Assembly: GCA_035533255.1 (NCBI GenBank) | Contig: DATLUE010000170.1 | Location: forward strand, 1-8,831 | Direction of reading: 5' to 3' | Origin: CAIKMD01 sp035533255 | GTDB lineage: Bacteria; Pseudomonadota; Alphaproteobacteria; ATCC43930; CGMCC-115725 | DNA: 8,831 nucleotides | In this document: one piece after another, positions 1 to 4,355 of the stretch | How positions within the stretch are numbered: position 1 is the first letter of the stretch | Layout: each line of letters starts with the position of its first letter | Notes under the pieces: model-generated | The model's database searches: none | What the model was told of the DNA's origin: nothing | What the model saw: the letters and a program-made list of their open reading frames with translations, nothing else | Translations under genes and position numbers: made by a program

Positions 1-38
1 CTCCCTCTCCCCGCTGGGGAGAGGGTTGGGGTGAGGGG
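1..38. repeat. G/C-rich intergenic palindrome after the protease gene
   Basis: CCCTCTCCCC (3-12) and GGGGAGAGGG (16-25) form a perfect 10-bp stem with a 3-nt loop, followed by TTGGGGTGAGGGGG. This form of repeat is common between genes in proteobacteria and is probably a dispersed REP-like unit. It is cut by the window edge. Confidence 0.6.
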
Positions 39-58
39 GACTTTTACCCGCAGGAACC

Positions 59-76
59 CCTCAGCCGAGGCTGAGG
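59..76. repeat. Small palindrome overlapping the protease stop codon
   Basis: CCTCAGCC and GGCTGAGG form an 8-bp stem with a 2-nt centre across the TGA stop (61-63). It may help end translation or transcription, but there is no T-tract. Confidence 0.5.
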
Positions 77-948
77 CGGATGGGGTTGCGATGCGATTTC
101 TTGATCGCGTCGAGCGGGGTCTTGATCGCGTCCTCGGCGGATGCGGCCGCGCCGTCGGCAGCTTTCTCGATCCCGCGGGCGGTCAGATATTTCGGCGGCG
201 CCGGCTCGTCGGCGATCTTCTGCAGGAGCCCGGCTTGCTTTTCGACGCGTTTCGATAGCGCCGCGATGCGGGTACCGAGCCGATCGAGCTTCGCCAGCAG
301 GTCGCCGCGCCCGCCAGCAACCGCGAGCATTTCCTCGCCGGCGGCACCGTCGTCGACGGCGTCATTGCCGGCATCGGCGCCGTCGCTCGCTTGGTCGCCG
401 GCATCGTCACCAACGGCGGCGTGGCCGGGGCAGCTCGCGCCGAGCGCGACGGCGGTATCGTGCATGCTTTGGATGCGCGCGAGATCGGCCTCGGAATTGC
501 GCGCCCCGACTTTGCCGACCGCGCCGCCCGCGGCCTTATAAGCATCGATCAGCGCTTCGGGATTGGCGGGGCGATCGACCAGGCTGATCTCGGTGAGGTC
601 GACGCCGGTGATGAGCGATTTGTTGAGCGCATCGCGCTGCGTCACGCGGCCGCCGATCGAGAGGCCCTTGTAGACGCCTTCCTTCACCTTCGCCCAGGCG
701 TCGTCGTCGACCACCTTGGCCGATAGCCGCAGCCCCTTGTCGTCGAGATCGGCGCTCTTGACGACACCGACCGCCGAAAGCTGGTGCATCTCGCGAATGT
801 TGGCGAATTGCATATAGGCGGGCAGCGCCGCCTCGATCGCGGCGCGCGTCACGACCTCGCCTTGGCTATCGCGCGCCTCGGTGGTGGCGTAGCCGTAGAC
901 GAGACGCTGCTCGCGGTCGAGTTTTTCGAGCGGCAAAAAGATTTGCAT
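61..948 (-). CDS. Phage prohead (HK97-type) serine protease with extended C-terminus
   Basis: A 295-aa peptidase of the S78/prohead protease kind that should mature the procapsid by cleaving the scaffold part of the capsid protein. The start is the ATG at 946-948, which has a strong GAGAGGAA Shine-Dalgarno; an upstream TTG at 999 lies in the terminator hairpin and is rejected. Expected catalytic residues are H55 (REMHQL) and S97 (YKGLSIGG), with E120 in LTEISLVDRPANP as the likely third member. The fold appears complete by residue ~160. The rest is an extension: DLARIQSMHDTAVALGASC, then an Asp/Ala/Gly-rich acidic run (~185-220), a probable coiled coil (LLAKLDRLGTRIAALSKRVE) and a basic tail. 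The extension could act in scaffolding. A major capsid gene would be expected just below position 1. Confidence 0.88.
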   Translation of the reverse strand: MQIFLPLEKLDREQRLVYGYATTEARDSQGEVVTRAAIEAALPAYMQFANIREMHQLSAVGVVKSADLDDKGLRLSAKVVDDDAWAKVKEGVYKGLSIGGRVTQRDALNKSLITGVDLTEISLVDRPANPEALIDAYKAAGGAVGKVGARNSEADLARIQSMHDTAVALGASCPGHAAVGDDAGDQASDGADAGNDAVDDGAAGEEMLAVAGGRGDLLAKLDRLGTRIAALSKRVEKQAGLLQKIADEPAPPKYLTARGIEKAADGAAASAEDAIKTPLDAIKKSHRNPIRLSLG

Positions 949-975
949 GTGCGGTTCCTCTCCGGTTGAAAATTT

Positions 976-1010
976 AGGCAAAGAAAAAGGCGCCCCCAAA
1001 GGCGCCTTTT
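976..1010 (-). terminator. Rho-independent terminator-like hairpin before the protease gene
   Basis: A perfect 10-bp stem, AAAAGGCGCC (1001-1010 read on the minus strand) with its partner at 985-994, encloses a 6-nt loop. On the minus strand it is followed by TTTTTCTTTG, a good U-tract. It would end transcripts coming from the portal/toxin/immunity block about 30 nt before the protease start. The plus strand also has a TTTT run, so weaker activity in that direction is possible. Confidence 0.65.
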
Positions 1011-1118
1011 GGCGACGACGAACGCGGCTGCGCCGCTATCGTTTATCTATAAATGCAGACCTACGTCCTGGCGCCTTTGCCGGCCAGCGCGTCGTCGCGA
1101 CCGATGGAGCTTAGATCG

Positions 1119-1727
1119 TCACTTACGCCAGACGACGTAGCTTTCGTGATCGTACGCAGAGATATAGACCTCCTGCGTCTGCGCAACGATGTTGCGGATC
1201 GCCTGATCGTCTTGAACGGTCAAATCGGCCGGAAGCTTGCTCGCGACGAACGGGTAAAGCGAGAACGCCGCAACGAAAAGGAATCCGCCAATGGACGACA
1301 TCGCGGTGTCGATGCGCGCTTCATCCGCATCCTTTGCTTCCACGAAATGATAAACGAAATCGTCGTGAAAGAATTCTGGAGCTTTCTGCGCCGTAACAAC
1401 CCGGTCGCGTTTGCGTCGACCCCAAGGCTGATCGAAGACGAGTACGCCTTCAGGATGAGCGCGACAGGCCGAAAGCATCCGCTCCACAAGCCAGCGGTCG
1501 GTGAAACGCGTTCGCACGAGGCCGCCGGTATCGAATTGCATGGCGCGCGACGCGCTAGTTCCTTCCGGTATTACTGCGAAGACAGTGCCGCGTTTCATGA
1601 CGAACGGTAACATTTCTCTGCAGAAACTGGTTTCGCTTTCCAGACTCGAGCGGACGTAATTGAGCCCGACTTGGCCCAAAGGCAGTTCGACGAGCTTCGC
1701 GATTGTGGCGGGTGTCGTCGTCGTCAT
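1119..1727 (-). CDS. Unknown 202-aa protein, candidate immunity gene for CT3 (Imm3)
   Basis: I do not recognise the family. The protein begins with a short Thr run and has mixed alpha/beta-looking sequence (AVIPEGTSASRAMQFDTGGL, HPEGVLVFDQPWG). It has one moderately hydrophobic stretch at residues ~147-162 (GGFLFVAAFSLYPFVA), probably too short and polar to be a confident membrane segment. It is not related by eye to Imm1, Imm2a or Imm2b. The ATG (1725-1727) has a weak AGG Shine-Dalgarno and follows the CT3 stop by 13 bp. In polymorphic toxin loci the gene directly after the tip is usually the antidote, so immunity is the favoured role; a phage accessory protein is the alternative. A strong terminator lies ~110 bp downstream. 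Confidence 0.6.
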   Translation of the reverse strand: MTTTTPATIAKLVELPLGQVGLNYVRSSLESETSFCREMLPFVMKRGTVFAVIPEGTSASRAMQFDTGGLVRTRFTDRWLVERMLSACRAHPEGVLVFDQPWGRRKRDRVVTAQKAPEFFHDDFVYHFVEAKDADEARIDTAMSSIGGFLFVAAFSLYPFVASKLPADLTVQDDQAIRNIVAQTQEVYISAYDHESYVVWRK

Positions 1728-1740
1728 CGGGATACCTGCA

Positions 1741-2267
1741 TTATGCCTTAGGCTCTAAGCGACCATCGGGAAACCAGCGATACCAATCATGACTGCCGCC
1801 CGGCTGGTAATCCCAATGGGGACCTTCAGGCGGGCCATGATCCTCGTCAGGTCGAAGAGTTTCCTTCGTACTCTTATTGTACCAGCTACCCTCGCGACTT
1901 CCAGGCTGCGGATTGTTGCCTCTCCATTCGTAGCCTGGTCCGGGCGATTTCGTGGGATCGGTCGGGTATTCGGGAAGCGGCGGCCGAATGCCCGCCAACG
2001 GCTCGTCGGAAATAAACGGCGGTCTTCCTGTGCGACCTGAGTAGCAGCACCGCCCGTCGGGACCTGATTGGTGCTCCCGATCCGGACTGGCTTTTGCCCG
2101 TGATCGCTGCCGCCCCCGTCGCCGGTCCATCGTCCGTGGTCGTCACGCGGCTCGTCGGGGTTGAAATTGTATTTGTCGAAGGACACCGGAGATCGACGGG
2201 GACAGTCGCAGCATGCACCTAGTCCGACGGCGGCATCGTGGAGGCGTTGGACTCGCTTCAGGTCCAT
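1741..2267 (-). pseudogene. Toxin-tip module resembling polymorphic toxin type 37 (CT3), frameshifted
   Basis: The first frame starts at ATG 2265-2267 with a GGGTGA Shine-Dalgarno. It encodes MDLKRVQRLHDAAVGLGACC, then the linker NFNPDEPRDDHGRWTGDGGG, then TQVAQED near 2022-2039. The protein sense then moves to another frame: PPFISDEPLAGI, GPGYEWRGNNPQPGSREGSW, RPDEDHGPPEGPHWDYQPGG, WYRWFPDGRLEPKA and a TAA at 1741-1743. The EWRG...WYN....HPD-like...GPHWDY...FPDGR..PK pattern recalls the type 37 polymorphic toxin domain; this is from memory. The 527-bp length (one short of a multiple of three) fits a single missing base around 2016-2027. No slippery run is visible there. It is either an inactivated cassette or a sequencing error in an intact one. 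The next gene starts 13 bp downstream. Confidence 0.65.
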
Positions 2268-2433
2268 TTTCAATCACCCAGTGCAGCAGCGGCGCCAGGC
2301 CTTCGGCGAGCGCCACATCCTGGGCGTTCTCCGCGGTCGCGCGATTGACCTGCGGCACGAATGCCGAGGGCGGCACCGAGAAGGCGTAGCACACCACCCG
2401 CGCCAGCCATTCGTCGAACGCGTCTTTCAACGC

Positions 2434-2507
2434 GACAACCCGGCCGACCGCTCTTCGCGCTCGGCCCCTCTAGGGTTCAATCGCGAAGAGCGATTGAACG
2501 GGTCGTC
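2434..2507. mobile_element. Palindromic mini-element, copy 2
   Basis: The core (2441-2507) is the same as copy 1 except for one substitution and one extra G near 2502. It sits about 200 bp away in the same portal fragment and the same orientation. The extra base puts it in another reading phase, giving a TAG at 2470-2472. The total length change against the intact portal is +69 bp, because the host bases at the insertion point also differ. Confidence 0.75.
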
Positions 2508-2633
2508 CGCGCACCGGAACGAAGGTTTTGGCGACGCCGCCCGGCACGAATTTGGCGTGCCGCCGCTCGGCCGTGTCGCCGGAATTGAGGCTGTCCCAAT
2601 AGGCCTGGAATTGCCGTATCTGATCGGGGTTCC

Positions 2634-2705
2634 GACGATCGGCCGACCGCTCTTCGCGCTCGGCCCCTTTAGGGTTCAATCGCGAAGAGCGATTGAACGG
2701 TCGTC
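2634..2705. mobile_element. Palindromic mini-element, copy 1 (in-frame insertion)
   Basis: A ~66-bp core (2640-2705) absent from the intact portal gene at the matching place (near 5496). It holds an 11-bp inverted repeat, CGCTCTTCGCG (2648-2658) and CGCGAAGAGCG (2681-2691). It also holds an overlapping 10-bp hairpin, GTTCAATCGC (2674-2683) and GCGATTGAAC (2689-2698). The insertion adds 22 codons (starting GRPFNRSSRLNP) without breaking the reading frame. It has no coding capacity of its own and behaves like Rickettsia-type palindromic elements that insert into genes. Confidence 0.75.
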
Positions 2706-2936
2706 CGGGCACGCCGATCAGCGCCTCGGGAATATTGCCCTCGGTGTAATATTGAAGCTGATAGATCTGCCGGCGCAGCGCGATGTTGACGCTCATCTGC
2801 ACTTGCTCGACCGGCGAGAAGCCGTAGGCCTTGTGAACCCGCGGATTGCGCGGCGCGTAGATCAGCTCGTCCGCCGTGTAGTCGACCGCCGGCAGGCCTT
2901 TGAGGATTTGCTGATAGGCCGGCAGCGGCGGCCCGT

Positions 2937-3125
2937 CTACTTGAGCGCGGCCTCCAGCGACGCAACGAGGTCTTTGATCTGTTGCGGGTTCGCGCTCATC
3001 CGCGTCGGATACTCCCAATCGCCGATCCCATCAAACGTCGCTTTCATGCAATTGATGAAGACACGCGCTTCTGCCGCCGCCAGCGTCATCCGATATCCGT
3101 CTTCTGCGATCCGTTGAATCTTCAT
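2937..3125 (-). CDS. Immunity-like single-module protein (Imm2b)
   Basis: A 62-aa protein. It aligns without gaps along its full length to the last 62 residues of Imm1: both share the pattern I.RI/L..D..R..L...EAR.F.NCM, then Y/FP.R....., then a final L..LEAAL-type helix. It therefore shows that the Imm1 module can stand alone. The ATG (3123-3125) lies 8 bp after the Imm2a stop, with an AGGTG Shine-Dalgarno overlapping that stop, the same arrangement as portal-CT1/Imm1. Its own stop is 5 bp from the beginning of the duplicated portal segment. Probably a cytoplasmic antidote protein for a related toxin tip (inference). Confidence 0.7.
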   Translation of the reverse strand: MKIQRIAEDGYRMTLAAAEARVFINCMKATFDGIGDWEYPTRMSANPQQIKDLVASLEAALK

Positions 3126-3133
3126 AATCGCAC

Positions 3134-3421
3134 CTATGGCTTACGCAGGAGATCGTCGACATACCGCTGGCCCGGAATCATTCGGGATGCAGGCGGCGTA
3201 TCTGGCGGTTCCGTGCTGAGGTAACCAACCGTTGCGTGGTACATGGGCCGGATCTGATCCAACAGGCGTTCAACGATCTCTTGATCGACGCCGATGGTCC
3301 CTTTGAAGTCTTTGACACCGAAGCCCGCGCAACACTCGTTGAGCGTTTGGCCGAACCATCCAAATTCTTCGGTGGTCATGGCAATTTCGAGATTTCTATC
3401 ATCAAGTTTTGTGATACGCAT
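3134..3421 (-). CDS. Immunity-like single-module protein with chimeric tail (Imm2a)
   Basis: A 95-aa protein of unnamed family. Residues ~10-57 (EIAMTTEEFGWFG, LNECCAGFGVKDFKGTIG, ERLLDQI) closely follow the first module of Imm1. The remaining ~38 residues do not match Imm1. They end PPASRMIPGQRYVDDLLRKP, which resembles the last residues of CT1 (FRPEDRQAYVNQLVRQK) and the frame beyond the CT2 stop. The simplest reading is a deletion that fused an immunity gene to the 3' end of another toxin gene. The ATG (3419-3421) has a GGTGA Shine-Dalgarno and lies 15 bp after the CT2 frame ends. The stop is 8 bp before Imm2b. It may still be expressed, but function is uncertain. Confidence 0.65.
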   Translation of the reverse strand: MRITKLDDRNLEIAMTTEEFGWFGQTLNECCAGFGVKDFKGTIGVDQEIVERLLDQIRPMYHATVGYLSTEPPDTPPASRMIPGQRYVDDLLRKP

Positions 3422-3436
3422 TATTTCACCATTGGG

Positions 3437-3914
3437 TCAATGTCGATCATCGACGTAGCCGTGCTTCCGCGTCGGCCGGAATATAGTCGATTACTCCGGC
3501 GAGGCCGGATTGATAATGACAAGGGTGTTCGACGAGGGCTGATAGAATACGGCCTGCCCATTTGGGGCTATTTGAGCGCGTTCCGTCTCCGTAACACGCT
3601 GCGCCAGCGTCTGCAATTCCACCTGACTGCCGATCTCGGGAAATTCGCCTTGCTCGATGACGTGCTTGTCGTAGGCATGCTCAGCCGCTGCAGCAGCATT
3701 ATCCTCGATCGCGCGATCGAGCGCGTCTTGCATGTTGTTGACGTCAATGCCGCTCGGGCTCCAACCCGGGGCCGTGACGAACGGGGTCAATACCGCGTTT
3801 GACGGATCGATCGCGCTCAGCTTGCTGCGCGCGGCGTTGTAGAGCGCCGCTCGGAGTGGCGCGTTGGGATCGGATTCTTCCTTGTCTCGTTCCTTGTCTT
3901 CCTCTTGCGGTAGC
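3437..3914 (-). pseudogene. Displaced toxin-tip copy (CT2), start-less and interrupted
   Basis: This is a second copy of the portal C-terminal domain without the portal. In frame it encodes PQEEDKERDKEESDPNAP, the LRAALYNAARSKLSAID helix, DVNNMQDALDRAIEDNA, AYDKHVIEQGEFPEIGSQ, and FYQPSSNTLVIINP. It then meets a TAA stop at 3491-3493. The reading continues in the same frame as STIFRPTRKHGYVDD and ends at TGA 3437-3439, so the conserved FRP..Y tail is still there beyond the stop. No ATG or GTG precedes the domain; the only candidate is a TTG at 3788-3790 inside it. The first ~120 nt lie in DNA nearly identical to CT1 while the tip diverges. It looks like a silent cassette, as orphan tips do in Rhs and CDI loci. 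A functional suppressed or short form is possible but unlikely. Confidence 0.7.
3704..3874. repeat. 171-bp direct repeat, copy in CT2
   Basis: Partner of 4629-4799, in direct orientation and 925 bp away. Recombination between the two would delete the CT1 tip and Imm1 and attach the CT2 tip to the portal reading frame. Confidence 0.9.
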
Positions 3915-3947
3915 CGTGTTCTGCGCCAAATGCGTTGGCGACAGGTC

Positions 3948-4343
3948 CTAGGTCAGCCGCGCCTCAATCTGCGAGAAGAGACCTTTTACCTCTTCGATTT
4001 TTGCGCCGAACCGAGAAGGAAACTCTCGTGGACCGAGAACACGCTCGGTTTCGTTCATGCAGTTCACGAATATACGGGCCTGTTCAGTTGTCAGATCGAC
4101 GCGAACTTTGTCGTCGTTGAGACGCGCGATCTGCAAAACATCAGTTTCTCCGCTCGTTTTTGTCGTCGCATCACCGAGTTGATCCAAGAGACCCGAGACG
4201 AGTGCTTTGGGAGCCCCGATTGTTCCCACGAAATCGACGATACGAAAGCCGTGGCAACATTCATTGAGACACTGTTTAATGAGATATCGCTCATCATCGG
4301 TAATAGCGATGGAGATTTTACCTGATTCATTTTGAACCTGCAT
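3948..4343 (-). CDS. Immunity-like protein with two tandem modules (Imm1)
   Basis: A 131-aa protein of unrecognised family with no signal peptide or membrane segment. It is an internal duplication. Residues ~10-56 (ITDDERYLIKQCLNECC, then DFVGTIG and SGLLDQL) align with residues ~79-128 (LTTEQARIFVNCMNET, then FPSRFG and KGLFSQIEARL). The first half matches Imm2a (3134-3421) and the second matches Imm2b (2937-3125) almost end to end. It starts (ATG 4341-4343) 9 bp after the portal/CT1 stop, and its Shine-Dalgarno (AAGGTGA) overlaps that stop, so it should be co-translated with the toxin-like domain. Small size, tight coupling and reappearance beside a second CT domain suggest it binds and neutralises CT1 in the cytoplasm. 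This is inferred from context. Confidence 0.75.
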   Translation of the reverse strand: MQVQNESGKISIAITDDERYLIKQCLNECCHGFRIVDFVGTIGAPKALVSGLLDQLGDATTKTSGETDVLQIARLNDDKVRVDLTTEQARIFVNCMNETERVLGPREFPSRFGAKIEEVKGLFSQIEARLT

Positions 4344-4355
4344 CGGATCACCTTA
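4341..4355 (-). promoter_or_regulatory. Coupled stop/Shine-Dalgarno/start junction, portal-CT1 to Imm1
   Basis: On the minus strand the junction reads TAAGGTGATCCGATG. The portal stop TAA provides the first bases of an AAGGTGA ribosome-binding site, followed 5 nt later by the Imm1 ATG. Similar GGTGA-type sites precede Imm2a (GGTGAAATAATG) and Imm2b (TAGGTGCGATTATG, where the upstream stop again overlaps). A shared junction design suggests that these genes descend from one toxin-immunity unit. Confidence 0.6.

Larger units (their letters stand above)
2274..2932 (-). pseudogene. Duplicated internal fragment of the portal gene
   Basis: It corresponds to portal residues ~183-357, from PAYQQILKG to the LAPLLHWV region, i.e. 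the DNA at 5204-5727. The fragment is 659 bp against 524 bp in the intact gene. The 135-bp difference equals two extra stretches of +66 and +69 bp caused by palindromic elements (see 2634-2705 and 2434-2507), so I see no other length change. It lacks the portal N-terminus and C-terminus, has no plausible start, and meets a TAG at 2470-2472 inside the second element. Upstream it abuts the Imm2b stop; downstream it runs out of frame into CT3. It is non-coding debris or a recombination donor carrying an alternative C-terminus. Confidence 0.85.

Noticed and set aside
946..999. Upstream TTG start for the protease at 999
   Set aside because: It falls in the terminator hairpin and has no Shine-Dalgarno. 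The ATG at 946-948 has a strong one and gives the usual protease N-terminus.
1030..1070. Possible minus-strand promoter in the A+T-rich patch near ATTTATAGATAAAC
   Set aside because: A TATAGA-like -10 is present but no convincing -35 at the right distance, so I do not list it as a feature.
2010..2040. Programmed ribosomal frameshift in CT3
   Set aside because: No slippery heptamer or clear downstream pseudoknot is visible at the switch; a base deletion or sequencing error is simpler.
2434..2705. CRISPR array made from the repeated palindromic units
   Set aside because: There are only two units, ~200 bp apart, and the DNA between them is portal coding sequence rather than a spacer.
2161..3117. 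Plus-strand open frame (318 aa) over the portal fragment
   Set aside because: It is the antisense shadow of the duplicated portal segment, palindromic elements and Imm2b, and its composition is not protein-like.
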